From: Pantoea vagans
GTDB lineage: Bacteria; Pseudomonadota; Gammaproteobacteria; Enterobacterales; Enterobacteriaceae
DNA: 64,000 nt
NCBI RefSeq assembly: GCF_001506165.1
Contig: NZ_CP011427.1
Location: forward strand, 2,418,001 to 2,482,000
Direction of reading: 5' to 3'
The notes under the pieces were generated by a model. The model was not told where the DNA came from and ran no database searches. It saw only the letters and a list, made by a program, of their open reading frames with translations. Made by a program: the position numbers and the translations under genes. Shown here in pieces: positions 32,780 through 41,460 of the stretch. Each line of letters begins with the position of its first letter. Within the stretch, counting starts at the first letter, position 1.

Positions 32780-33343
32780 ATGAAAAAGGCGATGTACGGG
32801 CTACTGGCCCTGTTTTTAGCCGTGCTATTGAGCGGCTGTAACCAATTGACGCAATACACCATCAGCGAACAAGAAGTGAATCAGGCGCTGCAAAAGCGCA
32901 ATAACTTCGAGAAAGACGTCGGCGTTTCCGGGCTGGTGAATGCGCATATTGTGCTAAGCGATCTGAATAGCCAGATTGGCCGCGAAGAACCGGGCAAGAT
33001 CACCCTTTCCGGTAAAGCCAACATCAATGTCAGCTCACTGTTTGGCCCACAGCAAGCAGAAATGCAGCTGAAGATGAAAGCACAACCGGTGTTCAATGCT
33101 CAGGAAGGGGCAATTTACCTGCATGACATGGAGATCGTCGATGCCCAGGTGCAGCCAGAAAAAATGGCCTCCATCATGAAGACCCTGACGCCCTACCTGA
33201 ATGAATCGCTTAAGCGCTATTTCAATGAAAAACCAGCGTATGTGCTGAGTGAAGATCGCAGTAAAGGTGAAGCTTTGGCGAAGAAATTTGCCAAAGGCAT
33301 TGAAGTAAAACCCGGACAACTGGTGATTCCGTTTACGGATTAA
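32780..33343 (+). CDS. yceB: Putative lipoprotein YceB (DUF1439)
   Basis: Outer-membrane-type lipoprotein of unknown function. The 187-aa precursor starts MKKAMYGLLALFLAVLLSGC with lipobox LLSGC (cysteine at 20); residue +2 is Asn, compatible with Lol export. The start at 32780 follows AGAGGAAAG; the reading frame extends upstream to 32672, but without a signal peptide at that end. E. coli YceB is 186 aa. Confidence 0.93.
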   Translation: MKKAMYGLLALFLAVLLSGCNQLTQYTISEQEVNQALQKRNNFEKDVGVSGLVNAHIVLSDLNSQIGREEPGKITLSGKANINVSSLFGPQQAEMQLKMKAQPVFNAQEGAIYLHDMEIVDAQVQPEKMASIMKTLTPYLNESLKRYFNEKPAYVLSEDRSKGEALAKKFAKGIEVKPGQLVIPFTD

Positions 33344-33350
33344 CCGACAC

Positions 33351-33376
33351 AACCGCACCATCTGGTGCGGTTTTTC
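33351..33376 (+). terminator. Rho-independent terminator of yceB
   Basis: AACCGCACCA/TGGTGCGGTT stem followed by five T, 8 bp after the yceB stop. Confidence 0.88.
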
Positions 33377-33395
33377 ATGGCGGCAACAAAATCCC

Positions 33396-33471
33396 GTGCA
33401 AACGGTTGCTCACACCCTTATGATTACTCCCCGGCCTAAACGTGCCCTTTCGTTTTTTTTCTTAGCCGGAG
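33396..33471 (+). promoter_or_regulatory. pyrC promoter, PurR box and CTP-sensitive leader hairpin
   Basis: GTGCAAACGGTTGCTC (33396-33411) matches the PurR operator and overlaps the probable -35. TATGAT (33419-33424) is the -10, and initiation is expected in the C/G run CCCCGG at about 33429-33434. CCGGCCTAA (33431-33439) can pair with TTAGCCGG (33462-33469) with one bulge, hiding the ribosome site GGAG (33468-33471). This reproduces the E. coli/Salmonella pyrC arrangement, in which CTP-started transcripts are translationally blocked and shorter GTP-started ones are not. Confidence 0.75.
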
Positions 33472-33479
33472 CCTTTTGA

Positions 33480-34526
33480 ATGACAGCCCAACCTCAGCAA
33501 ATCACCATTCGCCGCCCTGACGACTGGCACATCCATCTGCGCGATGGCGCGATGCTCAATGCAGTACTGCCTTATACCAGTGCGGTGAACGGTCGTGCGA
33601 TTGTCATGCCAAACCTGGTTCCGCCAGTCACCAGCGTTGAAGCCGCTGTTGCTTATCGCGAACGCATTCTTGCCGCGCTGCCAGCAGAACACGCTTTCAC
33701 GCCGCTGATGACCTGCTACCTCACGGATTCATTAGATCCGGATGAAATTGAACGCGGCTTCCGCAACGGCACGTTCACCGCCGCTAAGCTTTATCCCGCT
33801 CATGCCACCACGAACTCCAGCCATGGCGTCACCAATATTGATTCCATTGCCAAGGTGTTAGAGCGTATGCAGCAGCTCGGTATGCCGATGCTGGTTCATG
33901 GTGAAGTCACGGATTCCCATATCGATATTTTTGACCGCGAAGCACGCTTTATTGAAACCGTGCTGGAGCCGCTGCGTCAGCGCTTCCCGGCATTAAAAGT
34001 CGTCATGGAACACATTACGACCAAAGAAGCTGCGGAGTACCTCGCGGCAGGTAACGAATTGCTTGGTGCCACCATCACGCCTCAACACCTGATGTTCAAC
34101 CGGAACCACATGCTGGTGGGCGGCGTGCGCCCGCATCTTTATTGCCTGCCGATTCTAAAACGAAATATCCATCAGGAAGCGCTGCGTAAATTGGTCGCCA
34201 GTGGCAACCGTCGCGTGTTCCTTGGCACGGATACCGCACCACATTTGCGCCATTTGAAAGAAGCCAGCTGCGGCTGCGCGGGCGTGTTTAACGCACCGAC
34301 CTCTCTGCCGGCCTACGCCACGGTGTTTGAAGATTTGAATGCGCTGGAACACTTTGAGGCGTTCTGTTCAGAGAATGGTCCCAACTTCTATGGCTTGCCA
34401 CTCAACGAAGGCACCTTAACCCTGGTACGTGAAACCTGGATAGTGCAGGAAAGCGTTCAGGTCGCCGACGATACACTGGTCCCCTTCCTGGCCGGTGAGA
34501 CCCTCAACTGGCGCATAAAAGAATAA
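33480..34526 (+). CDS. pyrC: Dihydroorotase
   Basis: Zinc enzyme cyclising carbamoyl-aspartate to dihydroorotate in pyrimidine synthesis. The 348-residue TIM-barrel product has the metal ligands H17 and H19 ([10 protein letters not shown]), the carboxylated lysine K103 ([11 protein letters not shown]), H140, H178 (VMEHITT) and D251 (GTDTAPH). Preceded by a PurR box and a CTP-sensing leader (see that feature). Confidence 0.98.
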   Translation: MTAQPQQITIRRPDDWHIHLRDGAMLNAVLPYTSAVNGRAIVMPNLVPPVTSVEAAVAYRERILAALPAEHAFTPLMTCYLTDSLDPDEIERGFRNGTFTAAKLYPAHATTNSSHGVTNIDSIAKVLERMQQLGMPMLVHGEVTDSHIDIFDREARFIETVLEPLRQRFPALKVVMEHITTKEAAEYLAAGNELLGATITPQHLMFNRNHMLVGGVRPHLYCLPILKRNIHQEALRKLVASGNRRVFLGTDTAPHLRHLKEASCGCAGVFNAPTSLPAYATVFEDLNALEHFEAFCSENGPNFYGLPLNEGTLTLVRETWIVQESVQVADDTLVPFLAGETLNWRIKE

Positions 34527-34555
34527 CGTTGCATCTGTTGCCTTCGGCATAATTA

Positions 34556-34575
34556 TACTGTACAAATAAACAGTA
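34556..34575 (+). promoter_or_regulatory. LexA operator (SOS box) of dinI
   Basis: TACTGTACAAATAAACAGTA: CTGT-N8-ACAG with the extended TA flanks of a strong SOS box, 20 bp before the dinI start. Predicts DNA-damage induction. Confidence 0.92.
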
Positions 34576-34594
34576 TATTATCCCGGAGGCTTTT

Positions 34595-34840
34595 ATGCGT
34601 GTTGAAATTACCGTTGCGAAAACTCAGCCCCTTCCCCCAGGCGCACTGGATGCACTCAGTGCAGAACTGACCCGCCGTATTTCTCGTGATTTCCCCGATG
34701 ACGATCACCATGTCAAAGTCCGCTATGCCGGCGGCAACCAGCTCAGCGTATTCGGCGGCGGCAAAGACACGCGGGAGCGTATTAGCGATATTTTACAAGA
34801 AACGTGGGAAAGTGCAGACGACTGGTTTATTACTGATTAA
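34595..34840 (+). CDS. dinI: DNA damage-inducible protein I
   Basis: Small SOS protein that modulates RecA filaments. The 81-residue product starts MRVEITVAKTQPLPPGALDA, has the acidic/hydrophobic stretch RISRDFPDDDHHVKVRY, and ends ESADDWFITD, all as in DinI. RBS CCCGGAGG. Controlled by the adjacent LexA box. Confidence 0.96.
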   Translation: MRVEITVAKTQPLPPGALDALSAELTRRISRDFPDDDHHVKVRYAGGNQLSVFGGGKDTRERISDILQETWESADDWFITD

Positions 34841-34858
34841 CTGCCGCAGTGCCGTTTT

Positions 34859-34885
34859 ACCGGGTTTCGCCACCCGGTTTTTTTG
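34859..34885 (+). terminator. Rho-independent terminator of dinI
   Basis: ACCGGGT/ACCCGGT stem with a 6-nt loop followed by a T run, 18 bp after dinI. Confidence 0.85.
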
Positions 34886-34982
34886 TTTTTATTTCCCCCT
34901 CGCCAGATAAACTCGCTGCATCTAGACTCTGATCAAACGATCCCCTATTCTTGCCTCGTCATGCTTACAGGAGGTGTTTTAC

Positions 34983-35252
34983 ATGACTACTGAAAAACCA
35001 GAAGAGGCGATGACCTTTGGTGAGTTGCTGGCTTTAATTGCCGAACAACAGCGCCGTTTAACCGTGCTGGAAAACGCATTCGCCAGTTTAACGTTCTGTC
35101 TCGACGATCGTGCCAGTCAGCTACTGGTGCACAATCTGTCGCTCGAAGCACAAAACCAGAACCATGACGCACAGTTACAGCAGCATTTTACCCGGTTAGC
35201 GGAAGAGATTCAGAAACGCAATGGCCAGTCGCCCACAGAACCTCACGCCTGA
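34983..35252 (+). CDS. Small uncharacterised protein, predicted helical
   Basis: I do not recognise this family. The ATG at 34983 follows an AGGAGG (34969-34974) at ideal spacing, giving 89 residues starting MTTEKPEEAMTFGELLALIA. The rest is Leu/Gln/Glu-rich and probably alpha-helical or coiled-coil (AEQQRRLTVLENAFASLTF; LQQHFTRLAEEIQKR), with one Cys and no membrane segment or signal peptide. It stands alone between the dinI terminator and bssS; the strong ribosome site supports it being real. Confidence 0.7.
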   Translation: MTTEKPEEAMTFGELLALIAEQQRRLTVLENAFASLTFCLDDRASQLLVHNLSLEAQNQNHDAQLQQHFTRLAEEIQKRNGQSPTEPHA

Positions 35253-35283
35253 GACCAGCACTTTCGCTCGTGTTGAGAGAACC

Positions 35284-35311
35284 TAAAGTTTCTGGTTAGG
35301 TTCGCCGATAA
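35284..35311 (+). promoter_or_regulatory. Sigma-28-like promoter upstream of bssS
   Basis: TAAAGTTT (35284-35291), 12 nt, GCCGATAA (35304-35311): both elements match the sigma-28 consensus exactly, with the spacer one base longer than usual. The predicted transcript begins about 220 bp before bssS and opens with a hairpin at 35338-35377. Confidence 0.6.
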
Positions 35312-35337
35312 TGCTGTTACTGATACGCGTTAGTTTA

Positions 35338-35377
35338 TCGAATAAATGCCCGTCTCACTGGGCATGCTATTATTCGA
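35338..35377 (+). ncRNA. Hairpin in the bssS leader or candidate small RNA
   Basis: TCGAATAA and ATGCCC pair with GGGCAT and TTATTCGA around an 8-nt loop, with a 4-nt bulge (14 bp in all). A second inverted pair TTCTAAA/TTTAGAA follows (35389-35422). Whether this is a separate RNA or the untranslated leader of bssS cannot be told from sequence; no classic terminator is visible. Confidence 0.4.
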
Positions 35378-35457
35378 CGAAAGTCGCATTCTAAACGCAA
35401 TTATTTTAGTTCAGATTTAGAACACCCCACTTTTTAACTATTGTACCGCCTGTTTCA

Positions 35458-35466
35458 TGTTATAAT
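35458..35466 (+). promoter_or_regulatory. Extended -10 promoter candidate for bssS
   Basis: TGTTATAAT is an extended -10 with a perfect TATAAT, about 75 bp before the bssS start. No good -35 at standard spacing, which extended -10 promoters tolerate. Confidence 0.45.
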
Positions 35467-35540
35467 TGTCCCGCTAGTGCAAGAAAAGCCGCATTGAACC
35501 TCAAGAAGCACTTCGTTTAACGAGTAATATGGAGGTTATA

Positions 35541-35795
35541 ATGGACAGAAATAAAGACGTCATTCAGACTCATCCGCTGGTAGGATGGGACATCAGTACT
35601 GTAGACAGTTATGACGCCATGATGATCCGCCTGCACTCGCTATCATCGCAGGATCAGAAAGAAGAAGAAGCTGACGTGGGACCCACCTACTGGCTGACTA
35701 CCGATGTAGCCAGACAGTTCATCTCGATACTCGAAGCTGGCATTGCAAAGATAGAGTCCACAGAGCAATACCTACGCGATAATCAAAAGCACTAA
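35541..35795 (+). CDS. bssS: Biofilm formation regulator BssS
   Basis: Small cytosolic protein (84 aa, as in E. coli) reported to affect biofilm formation and signal/indole responses; biochemical role unknown. It starts MDRNKDVIQTHPLVGWDIS and ends with the conserved WLTTDVARQFISILEAGIAK. I start at 35541 because GGAGG precedes it at proper spacing; an ATG four codons upstream (35529) abuts that site. The sigma-28-like element upstream suggests a link to flagellar timing. Confidence 0.93.
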   Translation: MDRNKDVIQTHPLVGWDISTVDSYDAMMIRLHSLSSQDQKEEEADVGPTYWLTTDVARQFISILEAGIAKIESTEQYLRDNQKH

Positions 35796-35812
35796 TTTCT
35801 TATCTTCGCGTG

Positions 35813-35840
35813 AAAGGGCACCCAACAGGGTGCCTTTTTC
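35813..35840 (+). terminator. Rho-independent terminator of bssS
   Basis: GGCACCC/GGGTGCC stem with AACA loop and five T, 18 bp after the stop. Confidence 0.88.
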
Positions 35841-35902
35841 ATGGGCGCTCTCTTTTGGTATGCTGTTGAAAATTTTCGCCGTTTTGCAGGAGTGATGGGG
35901 TT

Positions 35903-37018
35903 ATGGTTTATGATCTGATTGTGGTGGGCAGCGGATCGGTCGGGGCAGCCGCCGGTTTTTATGCCACGCAGGCTGGCTTATCTGTATTAATGATTGATAG
36001 TGCCCACCCGCCACACAACCAAGGCACGCACCATGGTGAAACCCGCTTGATCCGTCATGCGTATGGTGAAGGTGAACGTTATGTCCCTTTGGTGTTACGT
36101 GCGCAAACTCTGTGGGACGAGCTGGAACAGCAGAGCGGTGAACGCATTATGCATCGCAGCGGTATTCTTAACCTCGCGCCCATCACTTCTTCGTTTATCC
36201 AGAACGTCATCGACAGCGCAAAAGCGTTTCAACTGGACGTGAAAGTGTTGCAGGCTGATGAGGTGCGCAAGCGCTGGCCGCAGGTTAGCGTACCAGACGG
36301 ATACATTGGCGTATTTGAACCTCATTCCGGCTTCCTCAAATGTGAACAGGCCGTGCGCAGTTGGGTGCAATTGGCCGAGCAAGCGGGCTGTGCCCAGCTG
36401 TTTAACTGTCCAGTGAGTGAAATTGGCCGCGATGGTGATCTTCAGCAGGTCACGACGCGTGACGGCGTGTTTCGCGCACGTAAGCTGCTTATCAGCGCCG
36501 GAACCTGGGTCAGCCAGTTAGTAAAAGATTTACCGGTCACACCGGTGCGTAAAGTCTTCGCCTGGTATCAGGCTGACGGTCGTTACAGTGAGAATAACCA
36601 ATTCCCTGGTTTCACCGTAGAGATGCCAGACGGTACTCATTTTTATGGCTTCCCTGCGGATAACAACGCCTTAAAAGTGGGCCGCCATGATGGCGGACAG
36701 CCAATGCAAAAACCTGAGGACCGCAAGCCTTTTGGCAGCATCGCGGCTGATGGTAATGAAGCCTTTAGTTTCCTGCGCCAGTTCCTGCCCGGTGTGGGAG
36801 TTTGTTTACATGGTGAAGCGTGCAGCTATGACAACACGCCAGATGAAGACTTCATTATTGATACACTGCCGGGCGAACCCAATCGTTTGATCATCACCGG
36901 TTTGAGTGGGCACGGTTTTAAATTTGCCAGCGTGCTGGGTGAACTGGCCAGCGAATTTGCGCAGGAAAAACCGTTCTCTTTCGACGTTTCACCGTTCTCA
37001 CTGGCACGATTCGCATAA
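35903..37018 (+). CDS. solA: N-methyl-L-tryptophan oxidase
   Basis: FAD enzyme of the monomeric sarcosine oxidase family that demethylates N-methyl-tryptophan and related amines. The 371-residue product has the dinucleotide motif [11 protein letters not shown] (8-18), the family segment [15 protein letters not shown], and C307 (GEACSYD), the expected covalent flavin attachment site. C-terminal [19 protein letters not shown] closes the FAD domain. Confidence 0.94.
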   Translation: MVYDLIVVGSGSVGAAAGFYATQAGLSVLMIDSAHPPHNQGTHHGETRLIRHAYGEGERYVPLVLRAQTLWDELEQQSGERIMHRSGILNLAPITSSFIQNVIDSAKAFQLDVKVLQADEVRKRWPQVSVPDGYIGVFEPHSGFLKCEQAVRSWVQLAEQAGCAQLFNCPVSEIGRDGDLQQVTTRDGVFRARKLLISAGTWVSQLVKDLPVTPVRKVFAWYQADGRYSENNQFPGFTVEMPDGTHFYGFPADNNALKVGRHDGGQPMQKPEDRKPFGSIAADGNEAFSFLRQFLPGVGVCLHGEACSYDNTPDEDFIIDTLPGEPNRLIITGLSGHGFKFASVLGELASEFAQEKPFSFDVSPFSLARFA

Positions 37019-37029
37019 AATTCCTTGGT

Positions 37030-37057
37030 GCTGGCGCAGTGATGCGCCAGCCTTATT
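37030..37057 (+). terminator. Probable terminator of solA
   Basis: Perfect 9-bp stem GCTGGCGCA/TGCGCCAGC with GTGA loop, followed by CTTATT, 12 bp after the solA stop. The T-tract is short. Confidence 0.65.
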
Positions 37058-37313
37058 GACATAAACTGACGTTAATTGTTATTTCATGAAACTTTACCGA
37101 CAGCGGTGACGCATTTGGTGTAGTAATTATGCCATTATTCATTTTTATCCCCACCGATAACACCCTGCATTCAATAATCCTGGTTAACTTTTAAATAATC
37201 ACTCATTTATTCCGAAAGTCTTTGCGGAAGTTATAGAAAAGTAAGCCTGATTGCTTTCACATTTCAAAATGTGGATGCTCATTGCTACTTATTTCCATCA
37301 CTGGTTCACAAAC

Positions 37314-37886
37314 ATGTGGCGTAATTCATCCCAACACTTCGGGCTCGTCTCCATTTTATTACACTGGCTCATGGCGCTGGCTATTTACGGCATGTTTGCA
37401 TTGGGTTTATGGATGGTGGGTTTGGGGTATTACGATAGCTGGTACCACAACGCCCCGGAAATCCATAAAGGCATCGGCATCCTGTTGTTCGCCGCACTCC
37501 TTCTGCGCCTGTGCTGGCGTGTAATCTCCCCTCCTCCTGCGCCGCTCAAACATTACTCGCCGCAGGTTCGCCGTGCAGCCAGCGCCGCGCACTGGCTGCT
37601 GTATGGGCTGTTGCTGGTTCTCTTATTGAGCGGCTATCTCATCTCTACAGCCGATGGCAAACCCATTTCTGTTTTTGGCTGGTTCAATGTCCCCGCCCTG
37701 TTCAGTGGAGCCGGCGTCCAGGCTGACCTGGCGGGGAATGTGCATCTATGGCTGGCATGGAGTTTGGTGCTGTTTTCCGTTCTGCATGCGCTGGCCGCGT
37801 TGAAACACCATTTTATCGATCGAGATGTGACCCTAAAAAGGATGCTGGGTTACCGCATCCCCTTAACCTCTGAAAAGGAAAAGTAA
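37314..37886 (+). CDS. yceJ: Cytochrome b561 family protein YceJ
   Basis: Di-haem b-type cytochrome of the inner membrane, probably passing quinol electrons; often paired with YceI. From the ATG at 37314 there are 190 residues, about four membrane segments, and His-bearing motifs [41 protein letters not shown] and [13 protein letters not shown]. In-frame ATGs at 37269 and 37275 (and a TTG at 37251) exist upstream without clear ribosome sites; 37314 best matches the E. coli length of 188 aa. A possible -35 TTGACA lies at 37056-37061. Confidence 0.9.
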   Translation: MWRNSSQHFGLVSILLHWLMALAIYGMFALGLWMVGLGYYDSWYHNAPEIHKGIGILLFAALLLRLCWRVISPPPAPLKHYSPQVRRAASAAHWLLYGLLLVLLLSGYLISTADGKPISVFGWFNVPALFSGAGVQADLAGNVHLWLAWSLVLFSVLHALAALKHHFIDRDVTLKRMLGYRIPLTSEKEK

Positions 37887-37887
37887 C

Positions 37888-38463
37888 ATGTTAAAGAAAA
37901 CGATTTTGGCGTTGAGCGCCGCCGGTGTACTGAGCACCGGTTCTATGGCTAACGCTGCGGAGTATAAGTTTGATAAAGAAGGCCAGCATGCCTTTGTACA
38001 GTTCCGCATCCAGCATCTGGGTTACAGTTGGTTGTATGGCAGCTTTAAAGACTTTGACGGTACCTTTACCTTTGACGAGGCGAATCCGGCCGCAGATAAA
38101 GTTAACGTCACCCTCAATACTGCCAGCCTTGATACTAATCATGCTGAGCGTGACAAACATATCCGCAGTGCCGACTTCCTGAATACCGCAAAATTCCCGC
38201 AGGCCACTTTTGCCTCTACAGCGGTGAAAAAAGAGGGGCAGGATTATAAGATCACCGGCGATCTCACGCTGAATGGCGTGACGAAACCGATCACGCTGGA
38301 TGCCAAATTAATCGGCGAGGGCAAAGATCCATGGGGCGGTTATCGTGCAGGATTTGAAGCCAGCGGCAATGTCGTCCTGAAAGAGTTTAATATCAGTAAA
38401 GATCTCGGACCCGCATCGCAAACGGCAGAACTGATCATTTCGGTGGAAGGCGTGCGTCAGTAA
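37888..38463 (+). CDS. yceI: Periplasmic lipocalin-like protein YceI
   Basis: Secreted YceI-family beta-barrel that binds polyisoprenoid/quinone-like lipids in homologues; base- or stress-inducible in E. coli. The 191-aa precursor has a Sec signal peptide ending SMANAAE and family motifs [27 protein letters not shown] and [12 protein letters not shown]. Starts 1 bp after yceJ, so the two are co-transcribed. Confidence 0.95.
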   Translation: MLKKTILALSAAGVLSTGSMANAAEYKFDKEGQHAFVQFRIQHLGYSWLYGSFKDFDGTFTFDEANPAADKVNVTLNTASLDTNHAERDKHIRSADFLNTAKFPQATFASTAVKKEGQDYKITGDLTLNGVTKPITLDAKLIGEGKDPWGGYRAGFEASGNVVLKEFNISKDLGPASQTAELIISVEGVRQ

Positions 38464-38466
38464 CAT

Positions 38467-38622
38467 ATATATACCCTAAATACTTCGAGTCCCCTCATGG
38501 GGCCTACTCTTGGAGCAGGAAGGCGGCAACTGAACGAATCCCCGGGAGCATACACCAGTATGTGACTGGGGTGAGTGAAGGCAGCCAACGCACCTGCGGC
38601 TTGAAGTATGACGGGTATATAG
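38467..38622. repeat. ERIC element (long form)
   Basis: Enterobacterial repetitive intergenic consensus. Outer ends TATATACCC (38468-38476) and GGGTATATA (38613-38621) are inverted. The right half carries the known ERIC core GTGACTGGGGTGAGTGAAGG, then CAGCCAACGCACCTGCGGCT and TTGAAGTATGACGGGTAT. At about 155 bp it is longer than the usual 127 bp, fitting the described insertion variants. Lies between yceI and trhO, which converge on it. Confidence 0.92.
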
Positions 38623-38647
38623 CCTGAAGTCAGGTGACCTCAGGCTG
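38621..38647 (-). terminator. Possible trhO terminator hairpin
   Basis: AGCCTGA/TCAGGCT stem just past the trhO stop (38656), abutting the ERIC end. The T-tract on the minus strand is poor (TATATA). Confidence 0.4.
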
Positions 38648-38655
38648 TTAAGCGA

Positions 38656-39711
38656 TTACTTCTTCTCGGGTACAGGGATGGCCATGGTCATGTTCAGTAA
38701 TCCGCGAGATTTATTGAACACTTTATTGCCATTTTCCCGACCAGCACGGCGTGCGCGCTGCTCTTCAGGTTCCAGTTTTGACTCTTCCATGCAGATAGGG
38801 CTGCAGCAGTTATGGTACTTCTCTGCGCAGCTTGGGCACTGAATAAACAGCAGATGGCAGCCGTCATTGACGCAGTTAGTATGGCTATCGCAAGGCGCGC
38901 CACACTGGTGGCAGCTGGAAAGAATATCGTCGGAAATACGCTCACCCATACGCTCATCAAAGACAAAGTTTTTGCCTTTGAAACGTACCGGTAACCCCTG
39001 CTCACGGGCACGACGGGTATATTCAATAATGCCGCCCTCAATGTGGGACACATCGTTAAAGCCGTTGTGTTTCATCCACGCGCTGGCTTTTTCACAGCGA
39101 ATGCCGCCGGTACAGTACATGACAATTTTTTTGTCTTTCTGGTCCTGCAGCATATCCACTGCCATCGGCAGTTGATCGCGGAACGTATCAGCCGGAACTT
39201 CAATGGCATTATCGAAATGCCCTACTTCGAATTCGTAGTGGTTACGCATATCGACAAAAACCACTTCCGGGTCGTCGAGCAAGGCATTCACGTCCGCGGC
39301 TTTCAAATAGGCGCCGACATCGCTGGCATCAAAACTCGTGTCTTCTATCCCGTCCGCGACAATACGTTCGCGCACTTTAAGACGTAACACCCAGAATGAT
39401 TTACCGTCATCGTCTAACGCAATGTTCATACGCAGATTGTTGAACGCCGGGTCAAACGCATACAGCGCAGCCTTCATAGCTTCATACTGGCTGGCTGGCA
39501 CACTGATTTGCGCGTTGATCCCTTCGTGCGCCACGTACACGCGGCCAAACACCTTGAGCCTGGTCATCTCAACATAGAGGGCGTCACGGAATGCTTTAGG
39601 GTCGGCAATCTGGAAGTATTTATAAAAAGAGACTGTGGTACGTGGTTCGGTTTCCGCCAACATACGTTCTTTCAGCTCTTTATTGGAAACGAGGTTGTGT
39701 AACACTGGCAT
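38656..39711 (-). CDS. trhO: tRNA uridine(34) hydroxylase TrhO
   Basis: Rhodanese-family enzyme that hydroxylates wobble uridine 34 in an O2-dependent way (formerly YceA). The 351-aa product has an N-terminal acylphosphatase-like part, a rhodanese loop with the active cysteine ([15 protein letters not shown]) and a Cys-rich C-terminal region ([31 protein letters not shown]), probably zinc-binding. Divergent from lpxL across 267 bp. Confidence 0.95.
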   Translation of the reverse strand: MPVLHNLVSNKELKERMLAETEPRTTVSFYKYFQIADPKAFRDALYVEMTRLKVFGRVYVAHEGINAQISVPASQYEAMKAALYAFDPAFNNLRMNIALDDDGKSFWVLRLKVRERIVADGIEDTSFDASDVGAYLKAADVNALLDDPEVVFVDMRNHYEFEVGHFDNAIEVPADTFRDQLPMAVDMLQDQKDKKIVMYCTGGIRCEKASAWMKHNGFNDVSHIEGGIIEYTRRAREQGLPVRFKGKNFVFDERMGERISDDILSSCHQCGAPCDSHTNCVNDGCHLLFIQCPSCAEKYHNCCSPICMEESKLEPEEQRARRAGRENGNKVFNKSRGLLNMTMAIPVPEKK

Positions 39712-39978
39712 GGTGTTCTTCCTGTTAGCAATCAGAGAAATTTAGCGCGCACATGATACCTGAATTCACCCTGAAGCAAAGCCCCAGGAAGGATTATCCT
39801 GATAGCCGTGATTACGGGCGCAGTTCTGCGCTGCCATTGCTATTTAATGCGCAAAGCTGCTGCCTTTCACCAACGTGCAAGCTATGCTTGATTTCAGTCA
39901 GCAAGAAAAAATGGCATAATCGCGGCAAATAACAGAAACCGGACTCTCTGGCACAAGACGCAGGATACTGACATTTCA

Positions 39979-40902
39979 ATGACTCAACTTCCCCAATTTA
40001 CTCGTGAGCTTCTTCATCCACGTTACTGGTTTACCTGGATTGGCATTGGTTTCCTCTACCTGTTGGTATTACTCCCCTATCCGGTTTTGCACGCGTTTGG
40101 CTGTGGTCTGGGTCGTGTAGCGATGCGTTTCATGAAACGGCGTGTTGAAGTAGCGCAACGTAACCTTGAACTCTGTTTCCCTGACATGCCCACCAACGAA
40201 CGTGAGGCGATGGTAAAGCATAATTTTGAATCGGTGGGTATGGGGCTGATTGAAACAGGTATGGCGTGGTTCTGGCCAGACTGGCGCATCCAGAAATGGG
40301 TGAAGACCACTGGGCTTGAGCATGTGGCTAATGCCTTGGCCGAGAAACGCGGCATTTTACTGATTGGCATGCATTTTCTCACCCTTGAACTGGGCGCGCG
40401 CGTATTTGGCATGCACAATCCGGGCATCGGTGTTTACCGCCCTAACGACAACAAGTTGATTGACTGGCTGCAGACGTGGGGAAGAATGCGCTCCAATAAA
40501 AGCATGCTTGATCGTAAGGATCTTAAAGGCATGATTCGCGCCATGAAGAACAATGACATCATCTGGTATGCACCCGACCATGATTATGGTCCACGCAGCA
40601 GCGTGTTTGCGCCGTTCTTCGCCGTGCAGGATGCCGCAACCACCACTGGCACGCATATGCTGATTCGCCTGGGCAATCCCAGCGTGGTGCCTTTTCTGGC
40701 GCGTCGCCTGCCCAATGGACGCGGCTATGAATTAAAGATGATGCCCGACATTCGTGCGAAGTTCTCACTGGAAAGCGAGCTTGATACAGCAGTTGTGATG
40801 AATAAAGTGGTGGAAGAGTCCGTTCTACTCGCACCAGAACAATACATGTGGCTGCATCGTCGTTTCAAAACCCGCCCCGAAGGTCAACCATCGCTGTATT
40901 AA
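39979..40902 (+). CDS. lpxL: Lipid A lauroyl acyltransferase LpxL
   Basis: Adds a secondary lauroyl chain from ACP to Kdo2-lipid IVA at the inner membrane. The 307-aa product has an N-terminal membrane anchor (about 19-40) and the LABLAT active site HFLTLE (H132, E137). RBS is weak, ACTGACATTTCA before the ATG. In E. coli mdtG follows in this neighbourhood; here that gene is absent. Confidence 0.96.
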   Translation: MTQLPQFTRELLHPRYWFTWIGIGFLYLLVLLPYPVLHAFGCGLGRVAMRFMKRRVEVAQRNLELCFPDMPTNEREAMVKHNFESVGMGLIETGMAWFWPDWRIQKWVKTTGLEHVANALAEKRGILLIGMHFLTLELGARVFGMHNPGIGVYRPNDNKLIDWLQTWGRMRSNKSMLDRKDLKGMIRAMKNNDIIWYAPDHDYGPRSSVFAPFFAVQDAATTTGTHMLIRLGNPSVVPFLARRLPNGRGYELKMMPDIRAKFSLESELDTAVVMNKVVEESVLLAPEQYMWLHRRFKTRPEGQPSLY

Positions 40903-40908
40903 TGTGAT

Positions 40909-40937
40909 GTGGAGCACACTTTGTGTTCCACTGTTTT
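40909..40937 (+). terminator. Rho-independent terminator of lpxL
   Basis: GTGGAGCACA/TGTGTTCCAC stem (one G-U), 3-nt loop, then TGTTTT, 6 bp after the stop. Confidence 0.75.
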
Positions 40938-41460
40938 CCGTGTGAATTTGCCTTATATCACGATGATATCCGCTCAATTTAGGTAAAACTGGACCAGTCG
41001 GAACTCAGGCTGAATGTTTCGTTGGTACCAGTTTTAACTTTATTCGATGTGATAAAGCATCAGTAGCGATGCAGAATCTTAATCTTTGTTAACAAAATGT
41101 GAACATCCAACCACGCAACTTATTGAAATTAGCTCTATCAGCATCAACGCCATTTACTGATTGAAATATGCTCGCACGGATCTGATTTTCATCAATTCCA
41201 GGCCTATTCCTATTTAATATTGCTGAATGCTTTGGCTCCGCTTATCAATGCAGTAAAATTAACTTACTTAACAAGGTATTGTCTTAGTGCCTGGTCACTA
41301 TATGCCACTTTCGTGTATTTAAAACTATCCTTATTCCATTCTGGAATTTGTCCGCGAAATCGATTCCAGTTAGTTTCAACCGTGACAGTTAGTTCAATAA
41401 CTGCCCTTCTAAAAATATAAAAAGATTACACACAGCAAATATATCGCAGGAACTTATAAT
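40938..41460. other. AT-rich gene-free stretch between lpxL and a small Cys-rich gene
   Basis: About 520 bp with no convincing gene; one 66-codon frame (41220-41420) lacks a ribosome site and family resemblance. It is clearly richer in A/T than the flanks. A 14-position inverted repeat, TAAAACTGG-ACCA (40982-40994) against TGGTACCAGTTTTA (41023-41036), could form a hairpin with a loop of about 28 nt. It occupies the position of mdtG in E. coli. Confidence 0.5.

Noticed and set aside
36057..36242. Short frames inside solA and pyrC regions on either strand
   Set aside because: They are out-of-frame shadows of conserved enzymes.
41220..41420. 66-codon frame upstream of the small Cys-rich gene
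   Set aside because: No ribosome site, low-complexity content, in AT-rich non-coding sequence; frame openness is expected by chance.
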